From Acidimicrobiales bacterium (GTDB lineage Bacteria; Actinomycetota; Acidimicrobiia; Acidimicrobiales; UBA8190), in the NCBI GenBank assembly GCA_035531755.1, contig DATKSK010000036.1, positions 1 through 60,567 on the forward strand: DNA of 60,567 bases, given 5' to 3'. A program made the position numbers and the translations under genes. Each line of letters opens with the position of its first letter. The stretch's first letter is position 1. Positions 39,701-46,815 of the stretch are shown piece after piece. The notes beneath the pieces are model-generated. The model was given only the letters and a program-made list of their open reading frames with translations, had not been told where the DNA came from and ran no database searches.

Positions 39701-40555
39701 GCCGGCGGTGCCCGTCGCGCCAGCGGTCGCGCCGCCGGCTGTGCCCGTCGCGCCAGCGGTCGCGCCGCCGGCTGTGGCTTCCGTGACGACCTCGGCGGCG
39801 GGGGGGCTCGTGGTCTCGGGGCCGGCCCGCGACCCACCCCGCGGCGTGCCCGTCAGTACGTGCTCGGGGAGGCTCCGGCGACCGCTCGCCAGGAGCTCCA
39901 AATGGCGGACACGTGCCCCCGGGGCGACGACGACCCGGGCGCCGAAGATCTGGGCACGCCAGCACAGGTCGAGGTCCTCCCCCATGGCGAACACGTCGGG
40001 GTCGAACCCCTCGAGCTCGGCGAAGAGGTCGGCGCGGACCAGGGTGCACCCGCCGGGCGCGAGGAAGACGTCGCGCACGGCGTCGTGCTGCCCGTGGTCG
40101 ATCTCGCCGGGCTCGACCCGGTCGACGACAGCACCGCCTTTGTCCACGGCCATGCCGACGTGCAGCAGCCTCGCCGGGTCGTCCCAGCTGACCAGCTTCG
40201 GCGCCACCACGCCGGCGTTGGAGCGGAAGGACTCCTCGACGAGGATATGGACGGCATCTGGGTCGGGGGCGACGTCGTCGTGGCAGAACAGCAGGAGCGA
40301 CGCTCCCTCCACCATCGAGAGCACCTCGTTCGCCGTGGCCCCGAAGCCCCGGTTCTCGGGCAGCCGGCGGACGAAGGCCTCCGGCAGCACGGCGGCCACC
40401 CTCGGCGTGGGGTCGACGGCGCTCGCCGCGTCGAGCACCAGGACCGACAGCTCGGGGTAGTCCTGGGAGGCGAAGGCCCGAAGTGTCTCGTCGAACCACT
40501 CCCCGGGATCGCACGTGACGATCACGGCGACGACCGGCGGAGCAATCGTCTCCAT
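36710..40555 (-). CDS. Family-2 glycosyltransferase fused to a large multi-pass membrane domain
   Basis: The protein is 1281 residues. Residues 1-260 are a GT2 catalytic domain: VVAVIVTCDPGEW, ENRGFGATANEV, LLLFCHDDVAPDP (DxD-type), and AMGEDLDLCWRAQ. A repeat-rich linker (about 260-350, GATAGATGTAG units) and a basic region follow, then about twelve membrane helices (560-1010), an extracytoplasmic segment, a last helix near 1220 and a Thr/Pro/Glu tail of TTGPE units. The layout suggests sugar transfer coupled to export or lipid-carrier handling of envelope glycan; the substrate is unknown. The ATG at 40555 follows a TAGCCT box by 10 bases. Downstream lies the DUF5719-like gene, its likely partner. 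Confidence 0.85.
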   Translation of the reverse strand: METIAPPVVAVIVTCDPGEWFDETLRAFASQDYPELSVLVLDAASAVDPTPRVAAVLPEAFVRRLPENRGFGATANEVLSMVEGASLLLFCHDDVAPDPDAVHILVEESFRSNAGVVAPKLVSWDDPARLLHVGMAVDKGGAVVDRVEPGEIDHGQHDAVRDVFLAPGGCTLVRADLFAELEGFDPDVFAMGEDLDLCWRAQIFGARVVVAPGARVRHLELLASGRRSLPEHVLTGTPRGGSRAGPETTSPPAAEVVTEATAGGATAGATGTAGGATAGATGTAGGATAGATGTAGGETSAGTAVAAIGGGNEESPTGPVAGTSPSGPRRRRGAARAGHRHVQRVTLQSLQRRHELHAALKAYGRFHLVRVLPQVVLLAAAEAVIALVARHRDRASAVAHAWGWNLAHRRSLRSARAVVRAHRRLDDTAVRRLQLHGSARVNAYVRRAVTHGLQAANLGGAEEDLVASAGGAASMPRAAAGRGVAVPAGGAAAGEAGEAGEGPATSTRLLVWLAATLVVVFGTRQLVGSGFPFIGQLLPMPSWATLVHRFLAGWQPTGVGTTDPASPATGILGVAGMVLFGGVGLLQKIIVLGCIPVGAIGMARLTRPLGTAWARVTSTVIYLAIPVPYDALATARWDALVMYSACPWVVHLLARASRVEPHDGPLADWRTSTAEGAAAPRRAAVAVASIRRGRPGAPWRRSLVGCALALGLLEALVTSVAPTSALVILVVAAGLALGNLVVGGRAGLRAAGRVMAAAVGSTAVTIVLLAPWSIAVLGGPGRWQTLAGLALDPSTAAGWGQLLHLAVGPIGNNALAWAFLVAAALPLLIGARSRLAWAGRAWSIAVVAWAVAWMSGRGWLGAVALPPQVLLVPAGVGLAVAVGLGVAAFQRDLPGYRFGWRQGAAVIAAAAAAVGMLPVLAGSLNGRWDMVPSGYGQATSWMASHRAQGDFRVLWLADPRVLPGDGWELSRGLAFSLSENGLPDTTALWAGSSPGKATAIGSGVQLARRHATVRLGRLLAPYAVRYVVVVDTLAPSIPGLQTPVAHPPPPDLLPALSAQMDLRQVISQGGFDVFVDDAAVPERAVRTVATAPSSAASVVAGPAPGLSGWKPALPAPAGTTRVSGRVPAGTVLAAVAPARDWHLVGPGGRVQVATTAFGYAAAFRVARPGVVTVAFGGSWAHGLEVGLETAAWVAVAGVLAGRRRWFGLWRWRRRRRRVGVPSTGLRTAGAVSRSGEVPPTVIGDGAVVHTGPETTGPETTGPETTGPATTRPSATVTGPAT
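36756..36809. repeat. 15-bp in-frame tandem repeat coding ETTGP
   Basis: Three perfect copies of a 15-bp unit plus a partial one lie at the extreme 3' end of the giant glycosyltransferase gene. Confidence 0.9.
39668..39766. repeat. 33-bp in-frame tandem repeat coding GATAGATGTAG
   Basis: Three nearly identical 33-bp copies and a partial fourth lie in the linker between the catalytic and membrane parts of the giant glycosyltransferase. Confidence 0.9.
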
Positions 40556-40565
40556 CAGGGCCACG

Positions 40566-40571
40566 AGGCTA
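40566..40571 (-). promoter_or_regulatory. TAGCCT -10 box for the giant glycosyltransferase
   Basis: On the minus strand the box ends 10 bases before the ATG at 40555, the longest spacing of the set. Confidence 0.45.
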
Positions 40572-40665
40572 CCCGTCACCGCTGTGGCGACCCCAAAAGC
40601 CGAGCCCACGCTCCCCGGGATCCCGGGCCACCGGGCCGCCTGAGCAGGGACGGAGCAAATTGTGC

Positions 40666-40694
40666 TTGCAACTGTTAGCGGTTGGCCGTACAAT
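40666..40694 (+). promoter_or_regulatory. Canonical promoter TTGCAA-17-TACAAT
   Basis: The -35 element lies at 40666-40671, the spacer is exactly 17 bases and the -10 is at 40689-40694. This is the clearest housekeeping promoter in the window, in an AT-richer pocket. Direct repeats GTTAGC at 40674-40679 and 40696-40701 flank the -10 with 22-base spacing (two helical turns), a possible operator. Confidence 0.75.
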
Positions 40695-40742
40695 AGTTAG
40701 CAGAAGCCACCCCCCCGGCTTTCCCACAGGAAGGACACCGAG

Positions 40743-41108
40743 ATGCCCGAGTTCAAGGACATCACCGACGAGATCACCAAGACCGCACGGGACGCCGCCT
40801 ATGTCGTGGTCGGCCTGGGCGTGCTCGGGTTCCAGCGCGCGCAGGTTCGGCGCCAGGAGCTCCAGAAGCGCCTCGCCGAGCCCCGCACCCAGATCGAGGA
40901 GCGCCTCGGTGGCGTGCGTGGCGGGCTGACGAAGCGGGTCAAGGGCGTCGACGACGCCGTCGAGACGGTCATCGGCCGCATCGAGGCCTCGCTCGTTCCC
41001 ATCGAGGAGCGGCTGCCCGTCCCCGCCCGCGAGTTGGTCACCAAGGCCCACACCCAGGCCCGTGAGGCCCGGCAGCAGCTGCGCAAGCTCCTGACGACGG
41101 CGGCCTGA
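40743..41108 (+). CDS. Small helical protein, 121 residues, function unknown
   Basis: The ATG follows AGGAAGGA (40728-40735) by 7 bases and lies about 40 bases after the probable transcription start. The product starts MPEFKDITDEITKTARDAA, has a hydrophobic patch VVVGLGVLGFQRAQV, then a long amphipathic basic/acidic helix region (LAEPRTQIEERLGGVRGGL, IEASLVPIEERLPVPA) and ends RQQLRKLLTTAA. It resembles apolipoprotein-like or HbhA-like membrane-associated helical proteins in composition only. There is no signal peptide. Promoter and ribosome binding site strength suggest an abundant protein. Confidence 0.8.
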   Translation: MPEFKDITDEITKTARDAAYVVVGLGVLGFQRAQVRRQELQKRLAEPRTQIEERLGGVRGGLTKRVKGVDDAVETVIGRIEASLVPIEERLPVPARELVTKAHTQAREARQQLRKLLTTAA

Positions 41109-41170
41109 CACCGGCCTCACGTCGACACCGGCCTGACACCGACACCGGCCTGACACCGACACCGGCCTGA
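41106..41170. repeat. 17-bp tandem repeat of the stop-codon region of the small helical protein
   Basis: GGCCTGACACCG-type units start at the gene's TGA (41106-41108) and recur with TGA at 41134, 41151 and 41168, plus a degenerate copy (TCA) at 41117. The last four copies are spaced exactly 17 bases. The stops cover all three frames. Confidence 0.9.
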
Positions 41171-41286
41171 CATCTGTCGAGCCTGTCGGGCGGCGCCGGA
41201 CCGGCGACGCCCGGTGACGATCAGCACCCGTCCTGACCCCCCGGGACGGCCCGGCGGGCAGGGTCCCCAAGGACTCCCCCCGCCAC

Positions 41287-41316
41287 CCGAACGCCCTGCC
41301 CCCGCAGGGCGTTCGG
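41287..41316. terminator. Bidirectional hairpin between convergent genes
   Basis: Perfect 13-bp stem CCGAACGCCCTGC/GCAGGGCGTTCGG with a CCCC loop. It lies between the end of the small helical protein (plus) and the end of the epimerase (minus). There is no T-tract on either side, as is common in GC-rich actinobacteria. Confidence 0.75.
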
Positions 41317-41333
41317 CGCGTCATGGGCCGGGC

Positions 41334-42230
41334 TCAGGCGGCGCGCTCACCCCATTGTGCGAGCACGTCGGCCAGCGTGGTGTCGAGGTCGATCTCCGGC
41401 GCCCACCCCGTGGTGGCGTGCAGCTTGGTGGGGTCCCCCCGCACGACCGGGACGTCCACGGGCCTCGCCAGCGACGGGTCGAGCTCGAGGCGCAGGTCGG
41501 TGCCGGCGAGAACCTGCAACCGCTCGGCCACCTCCTCGATGGCGACGTCGTGGCCCGTGCACACGTTGTAGACGTCCCCCGGAACGCCCTGCTCGGCCAA
41601 CAGGCGATATGCACGCACGACGTCGCGGACGTCGGTGAGGTCGCGCCGGGCGGACAGGTTCCCGACGAGGATGCTCGAGGCGCCGGTGCGACGGGCGGCC
41701 ATGATCCGCTCCGCCAGGGCCGGCACCACGAACCCCGACGACTGTCCCGGCCCGACGTGGTTGAAGGGGCGCACGCGCACGACCGGAAGCCCGTGGGCGA
41801 GGTGTGCCTGCACCCCGAGGTACTCGGCCGCCACCTTGGACGCCGCGTACGGTGTGACCGGGGCGAGCGGCGCGTCCTCGCTGACGGGGAGGCGCTCCTC
41901 GGGGACCGCGCCGTAGACCTCCGCCGAGCTGATCACCAGCACCCGCGGCGGGCGCGGACAGGCTCGCGCCGCCTCGAGCACATACAGCGTCCCGGTGGCG
42001 TTCACCTGCAGCACCTCCGCCGGATCGGTCCACGACCGCCCCACGTGGGTCAGTGCCGCCAGGTGGTACACGACGTCGGGCGCGGCATCGAACATCGCGG
42101 CGCGCACGGCCTGGCCGTCGGTGACGTCGACCTCGTGGTCGATGGCCACGACCTCGTCACCCTGCTCGGTGAGGTGCGTGGTCAACCACGTGCCCACGAA
42201 GCCCCTGCCCCCCGTCACCAGCGCACGCAC
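41334..42230 (-). CDS. NAD-dependent epimerase/dehydratase (GDP-4-keto-6-deoxymannose reductase-like)
   Basis: The protein is 298 residues. Rossmann motif VTGGRGFVGTWL, then VYHLAALTHVGRSW, the catalytic SSAEVYG and YAASKVAAEYL (Tyr and Lys). FNHVGPGQSSGFVVPALAERI is typical of GDP-6-deoxy-hexose reductases (Rmd) and GDP-mannose dehydratases, so a GDP-sugar is the likely substrate. The GTG start follows a TAAGGT box by 7 bases, giving it its own promoter although three glycosyltransferase genes lie just upstream. Confidence 0.82.
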   Translation of the reverse strand: MRALVTGGRGFVGTWLTTHLTEQGDEVVAIDHEVDVTDGQAVRAAMFDAAPDVVYHLAALTHVGRSWTDPAEVLQVNATGTLYVLEAARACPRPPRVLVISSAEVYGAVPEERLPVSEDAPLAPVTPYAASKVAAEYLGVQAHLAHGLPVVRVRPFNHVGPGQSSGFVVPALAERIMAARRTGASSILVGNLSARRDLTDVRDVVRAYRLLAEQGVPGDVYNVCTGHDVAIEEVAERLQVLAGTDLRLELDPSLARPVDVPVVRGDPTKLHATTGWAPEIDLDTTLADVLAQWGERAA

Positions 42231-42237
42231 GCGCCGA

Positions 42238-42243
42238 ACCTTA
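42238..42243 (-). promoter_or_regulatory. TAAGGT -10 box, leaderless type
   Basis: It overlaps the last codon (and the stop) of the upstream glycosyltransferase gene and ends 7 bases before the GTG at 42230. Confidence 0.5.
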
Positions 42244-43464
42244 CCGGGGAGCGGCGCTCCCACCCGGTGGCGGCCCCGGTGGCGGCCTCGGTGGCGGCCC
42301 CGGTGGCGAGCCCGGGTGGCCACCCACCGCCCACCGGTACGCCGCCATGTGCCCGGCCGCGCACGCCGTCCAGGTGTGCCCGGCGGCGACGGCCAATCCG
42401 AGACGGCGGCGCTCCGCCACGGCGTCGTCGCCGCCTGCTACGGCGCGCAGGGCGTCGGCGAGCTGGCCCACCGACCCCGGTCGGACCTCGAAGGCGGCCC
42501 CCGCCGACAGCTCGGCCATCGTCGTCCCCGCCGTCGTGACCAGCGGTGTCCCGCACGCCAGGGCCTCGAGGGCCGGGAGGCCGAAACCCTCCTCCAGGGC
42601 CGGGTAGGCGGCGGCAACGGCTTGGCGCAGGAGCGCCGGCACGGCGTCATCGGGGACGTACCCCGTGCGCACGACGCGCCCCCCGGCGCGCGCCGCCGCC
42701 ACCGCGCGCTCCACCGCCGCCGCGCCCCAGCCCGGCTGGCCCGCCAGGACGAGCGACAGCTCGGAGCTCGCGCCCGCCACCATGTCGAACGCGGCCACCA
42801 GGTCGGGCACCGCCTTGCGCGGCTCGAGCGTCCCGACGAACACCACGTAGGGCGGGTGGACGCCGAGCCCCTCGAGGATCCGCCCGTCGGCGTCAGCAGC
42901 GCCGGGGTCGGGGCGGAAGCGATCGTGGTCGACGCCGTGCGGCACGACGAAGACCCGGCCGGTGGGGCTGCACAGCGCCTCGAGCCGCTCGGCCGTCCGC
43001 GCACTGACGCAGACGATGGCGTCGGCCCGGCGGGCCGCCACCCGGATGGCGCGGCGGAAGACGACGACTTTGGACCGCTCGTGCCACTCCGGATGCTCGA
43101 AGAAGGTGAGGTCGTGGACGGTCACGACCCGGGGCAGGCGGGCACGCTCGGGCATCGTGTAGTGCGGGCCGTGGTGCACGGCGACATCCGCACGACGCAG
43201 CAGGCCGGGTAGCCGGGCCTGCTCCCACGCCAGGCGCAGCGGGCGCCGCTCCGGCGCGACGGCCTCGACGTGGGCACCGGCGCCGCCGGCGCCGGTCATG
43301 GCGCGCCAACGTGCCGCGTCGCCCCGCCGGCTCCACAGCGTCGGCGTCACGTCGTCGCGCGCCAGGAGCGCGGTGGCGAGGTCGATGGTGTAGCGCCCCG
43401 CACCGACCGGTCGGTCGGGGACGGCGCTCACGTCGAGCGACAGGCGCAGCGACGGCCCGCTCAT
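42241..43464 (-). CDS. Glycosyltransferase, GT4 family (third of three in tandem)
   Basis: About 407 residues. The N-terminal domain has PVGAGRYTIDLATALL and VVTVHDLTFFEHPEW. The donor-binding half has VGTLEPRKAVPDLVAAF and the E-x7-E motif EEGFGLPALEALACG. The C-terminus is a run of Pro/Gly (PPPRPPPGPPPG), likely disordered. The ATG overlaps the stop of the preceding glycosyltransferase by four bases, which decides the start over one five codons upstream. It probably adds a hexose to a lipid-linked envelope glycan at the cytoplasmic face. Confidence 0.87.
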   Translation of the reverse strand: MSGPSLRLSLDVSAVPDRPVGAGRYTIDLATALLARDDVTPTLWSRRGDAARWRAMTGAGGAGAHVEAVAPERRPLRLAWEQARLPGLLRRADVAVHHGPHYTMPERARLPRVVTVHDLTFFEHPEWHERSKVVVFRRAIRVAARRADAIVCVSARTAERLEALCSPTGRVFVVPHGVDHDRFRPDPGAADADGRILEGLGVHPPYVVFVGTLEPRKAVPDLVAAFDMVAGASSELSLVLAGQPGWGAAAVERAVAAARAGGRVVRTGYVPDDAVPALLRQAVAAAYPALEEGFGLPALEALACGTPLVTTAGTTMAELSAGAAFEVRPGSVGQLADALRAVAGGDDAVAERRRLGLAVAAGHTWTACAAGHMAAYRWAVGGHPGSPPGPPPRPPPGPPPGGSAAPR

Positions 43465-44609
43465 GCGAGTGACGCCCACACGGCCACATGCGCGCCGGCT
43501 GCGGCGCTCCAGGTGAGGCGCGCCGCGTGGGCGCGGCCGGCGGCGGCATGGCGGGCCCTCAGCGCGTCGTCGGTCGCCAGGCGCACGATCGCCCCGGCGA
43601 TCTCGTCGACCCGCGCCGGATCGACCTCGAGCGCGGCGTCCCCCGTGCTCGGCAGCGGGCTCGCCACCACGGGTGTGCCGGCGCGCATCGCCTCGAGCGG
43701 CGGGAGCCCGAACCCCTCCTGGAGCGGGACGTAGGCGAGCAGTCGCGCCCGTTCGTACAACGATGCCAGGGTGCCATCACCGACCGGTCCGGCGAACACG
43801 ATGCCGTCCCGTGACGGGGTCCGCGCTCCCCATCCCGTCGGCCCGACGACCACCAGCGGCCACGGCCCGGGCAGCGCGCCGCGGGCGTCCGCGTACGCGT
43901 CGAACAGGCGCGTCAGGTTCTTGCGCGGCTCGAGCGTCCCCACCGACAGGAGGAACTCGCCGCCCACCCCGAGGCGCTCGAGCAGCGCCCCGGCGGCGGC
44001 GTGGTCGGGCGCGGGGAGGTGGTCCGAGCCGTGCGGCACCACTGTCACCGCCCCCGACGGCGCGCCGGCAGACACCAGATCGCCGGCGACGGCGGCGGAG
44101 GGCACCACGAAGTGCGAGGCGCGGCGCAGGGCGCGCCCGAGGGCCTTGTCGTGCCACCGCCGGCCGCGACGGGGGTAGGCGTCGGGGACGGCGCGCCACG
44201 CCAGGTCGTGGACCGTCACGACCTCGGCGCTCTTCCCGGTCGGCGGCACCGCCAGGGACAGGGCGTGCACCACCGCGAACCGGCCCGGTGTGCGCAGGAG
44301 CCCGCGGTCCCAGGCGCGGGTGAGCAGCGGGCCCGGGAGCGCCGACGCCATCACCGGCAGGCCGAACGCCGCCAGCGGGTCGGGAGTAGCGGGCGGGCGG
44401 CTGGCGAGCAGCGTGACCGGGGGCAGGGCGCCGTCACCGCCGGCGAGCGTCGCCAACCCCTGCAGGAGCCCGCGGGCGTAGGTGCCGATGCCCCCGGGGA
44501 CCGCCCGCCGCAGCTGCTCCACGACGAGGAGCACCCCGCCGTCGCCGGTGTCGCGCGCCGCGCTCACCGGGCCCGCCCCCGCGCTCGTTCCCCCGGCCGC
44601 GCCCGCCAC
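43461..44609 (-). CDS. Glycosyltransferase, GT4 family (second of three)
   Basis: The protein is 382 residues. Landmarks are VPGGIGTYARGLLQGL at the N-terminus, VTVHDLAWRAVPDAYP, VGTLEPRKNLTRLFDAY and QEGFGLPPLEAMRAG. It is clearly paralogous to its two neighbours. The start at the GTG at 44609 leaves a 9-base gap to the upstream gene; a GTG at 44567 would remove a low-complexity N-terminus. Confidence 0.86.
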   Translation of the reverse strand: MAGAAGGTSAGAGPVSAARDTGDGGVLLVVEQLRRAVPGGIGTYARGLLQGLATLAGGDGALPPVTLLASRPPATPDPLAAFGLPVMASALPGPLLTRAWDRGLLRTPGRFAVVHALSLAVPPTGKSAEVVTVHDLAWRAVPDAYPRRGRRWHDKALGRALRRASHFVVPSAAVAGDLVSAGAPSGAVTVVPHGSDHLPAPDHAAAGALLERLGVGGEFLLSVGTLEPRKNLTRLFDAYADARGALPGPWPLVVVGPTGWGARTPSRDGIVFAGPVGDGTLASLYERARLLAYVPLQEGFGLPPLEAMRAGTPVVASPLPSTGDAALEVDPARVDEIAGAIVRLATDDALRARHAAAGRAHAARLTWSAAAGAHVAVWASLA

Positions 44610-44618
44610 GGCCCGCGC

Positions 44619-45863
44619 CTACCGGGCACGGGACGCGTCGGCGTACAGCTCGGCCAGGCCGGCCGCGCACGCCTCCCAGCTGAACAGGCCTGCCCGCTGC
44701 CTCCCTCGCGCCACGAGGCCGGCGCGCCGTCCCTCGTCGTCGAGCACCCTCGCCAGCGCGCCGGCGAGCGCGTCCACGTCGCGCGGCGCCACCAGCAGGG
44801 CGGCGTCGCCGACGACCTCGGGAACGGCGCCCGCCGCCGTCGCCACCACGGGCACGCCCGCGGCCATCGCCTCGAGGGGCGGGAACCCGAAGCCCTCGTA
44901 CACCGACGCGAAGGCCAGCACCACCGCGCCCGCCACCCACCGGCCCAGTGCCTCGTCGGAGACGTAGCCGAGCTGGAGCACGCGGTCGGCCACGGGCGAC
45001 GCGTGGACGGCCTCGTGGAAGGCGTCGGCCCCCCACCCGTCGGCGCCCGCGACCACCAGGGCCACGTCCGGACGGCCCGCGGCCACCGCCGCGAAGGCGC
45101 GCACCAGGCCCGGGTAGTCCTTGCGCGGCTCGACGGTCCCCACCGCCAGCACGTACCGCGTGACGCCGGGCGGCAGGTGTGGCGCCGCACCTCTGTGGGG
45201 CCCGGCGCCGCCCGCGCCCTGGCGTCCGGGCTCGGCCGCGGCCTCGGGCGCCCCTTCGAACACGTGGGGTCGCGGGATGCCGTGGTGCACGGCCCGCACC
45301 TTCGCCGGGTCGGCGGCGAACTCGGCGACGACCTCGTCGGCGACGAAGCGCGAGGGCGTGTGCACCCACGCGCCCTCGGCGATGGCTCGCCGCACCAGGC
45401 GGGGGAAACCGAGGGTGGAACGGTCACACAGCTCGGGGAAACGCAGCGTCGTGAGGTCGTGGACCGTGACGACGCGGGCCGCCCACCGGCAGGGCGGGAC
45501 CACGAAGTTCGTGCCGTGGACCACGTCCTCGGGCCCCACGAACCACTCCACGCCCGGCCGGCCGACGCGCGCCCAGGCCAGGTGGAGCGGTCGGGCGGGC
45601 ATGGCCCGCTGGTGGACGCGCACCCCGGGGGGGACGGCGGGCGGCAGCCGACGACGGCGGCGCCAGGTGACGGCGAAGGCGCTCACGTCGAGGTCGGACC
45701 GGGTGGCGAGCGCCCCCAGCGCCCCCTCGCAGAAGCGGCCGACGCCGGTGCGCGTGCCCAGCAACGGTGTGGCGTCGACCGCCACCCGCAGGCGCCCGGT
45801 CTCAGGTCGCGCGCTTCCCGCCACCGAGCGAGCCTTGCACACGGGCGACGGAGCCCGGCGCAC
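44619..45863 (-). CDS. Glycosyltransferase, GT4 family (first of three)
   Basis: The protein is 414 residues from the GTG at 45863. Landmarks are VAVDATPLLGTRTGVGRF, HGTNFVVPP, VVTVHDLTTLRFPEL, VGTVEPRKDYPGLVRAF and YEGFGFPPLEAMAAG. An insertion rich in Ala/Gly/His (around EAAAEPGRQGAGGAGPH) precedes the donor domain. It is divergent from cofD, with only 19 bases between the two starts; a minus-strand TAATGG lies back-to-back with the cofD box. The true start may be a few codons further in, since the first 24 residues are not conserved-looking. Confidence 0.85.
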   Translation of the reverse strand: MRRAPSPVCKARSVAGSARPETGRLRVAVDATPLLGTRTGVGRFCEGALGALATRSDLDVSAFAVTWRRRRRLPPAVPPGVRVHQRAMPARPLHLAWARVGRPGVEWFVGPEDVVHGTNFVVPPCRWAARVVTVHDLTTLRFPELCDRSTLGFPRLVRRAIAEGAWVHTPSRFVADEVVAEFAADPAKVRAVHHGIPRPHVFEGAPEAAAEPGRQGAGGAGPHRGAAPHLPPGVTRYVLAVGTVEPRKDYPGLVRAFAAVAAGRPDVALVVAGADGWGADAFHEAVHASPVADRVLQLGYVSDEALGRWVAGAVVLAFASVYEGFGFPPLEAMAAGVPVVATAAGAVPEVVGDAALLVAPRDVDALAGALARVLDDEGRRAGLVARGRQRAGLFSWEACAAGLAELYADASRAR

Positions 45864-45870
45864 GGACCAT

Positions 45871-45876
45871 TAGCCT
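45871..45876 (+). promoter_or_regulatory. TAGCCT -10 box for cofD, leaderless type
   Basis: The box ends 6 bases before the GTG at 45883. On the minus strand the overlapping TAATGG could serve the glycosyltransferase gene. Confidence 0.55.
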
Positions 45877-45882
45877 TGCGCC

Positions 45883-46812
45883 GTGATCACGGCCCTCGCC
45901 GGAGGAGTTGGCGCCGCCCGCCTGCTGCGTGGCCTGGTCCGGGTGGTGCCGCCGGGCGACGTCACGGCCGTGGTCAACACCGGGGACGACACCGTGCTCC
46001 ACGGCCTGCACATCAGCCCCGACCTCGACACCGTGACCTACACCCTGGCGGGGCTCAACGACGACGAGCGCGGCTGGGGCCTCGCCGGCGAGACGTGGAC
46101 CGTCATGGAGCGCCTCGGGCAGCTCGGCGGGCAGGCGTGGTTCCGCCTCGGCGACCGCGACCTCGCCACCCACCTCTACCGCACCCAGCGCCTGTCCGAG
46201 GGCGCACCGCTGTCGCAGGTCACCGCCGAGCTCACCGCCGCGCTCGGCGTCGGGGCGCGGCTGGTCCCGATGTCCGACGACCCTGTCCGGACCATGCTGA
46301 CGCTGGTGGGCGGGCCCGAGATCTCCTTCCAGGAGTACTTCGTGCGCCACCGGCATGCCGTGGCGGTCGAGGCCGTCCGCTTCGCGGGCGCCGAGGCCGC
46401 AGCCCCCGCACCCGGGGTCCTGGAGGCCATCGCCCGGGCCGACCGGGTGGTCGTGTGCCCGTCGAACCCCGTCGTCTCCATCGGGCCCCTGCTGGCGGTG
46501 CCCGGCATCGCCGACGCGCTGGCGGCACGCCGCGACGACGTCGTGGCGGTCTCCCCCATCGTCGCCGGCGCCGCGCTGAAGGGCCCGGCCGACCGGCTGC
46601 TCACCGAGCTCGGCCACGAGTCGACGGTCGTCGGCGTCGCCCGCATGTACACCCCGCTCGTGGGCACGCTCGTGGTGGACGAGGCCGACGCCGCGCTGGT
46701 GGGCGACGTCGAGGCGTGCGGGCTCAGGTGCGTCGTCGCCCCCACGATCATGCGCACACCGGCGCTGGCCGAGGCGCTGGCCGGGCTCTGCGCCGTCGGC
46801 GCGTCCCGGTGA
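45883..46812 (+). CDS. cofD: 2-phospho-L-lactate transferase family enzyme of F420 biosynthesis
   Basis: The protein is 309 residues (FbiA in mycobacteria). The N-terminus ALAGGVGAARLLRGL binds the lactyl-phosphate precursor; VVNTGDDTVLHGLHISPDLD is the family's metal and substrate signature; ISFQEYFVRHRHAV and VVVCPSNPVVSIGP are further conserved blocks. It transfers the phospho-lactate/PEP-type moiety from the guanylylated precursor to Fo, giving F420-0 or dehydro-F420-0. It is followed four bases later by cofE. The pair is inserted among minus-strand glycan genes. Confidence 0.94.
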   Translation: MITALAGGVGAARLLRGLVRVVPPGDVTAVVNTGDDTVLHGLHISPDLDTVTYTLAGLNDDERGWGLAGETWTVMERLGQLGGQAWFRLGDRDLATHLYRTQRLSEGAPLSQVTAELTAALGVGARLVPMSDDPVRTMLTLVGGPEISFQEYFVRHRHAVAVEAVRFAGAEAAAPAPGVLEAIARADRVVVCPSNPVVSIGPLLAVPGIADALAARRDDVVAVSPIVAGAALKGPADRLLTELGHESTVVGVARMYTPLVGTLVVDEADAALVGDVEACGLRCVVAPTIMRTPALAEALAGLCAVGASR

Positions 46813-46815
46813 CCG

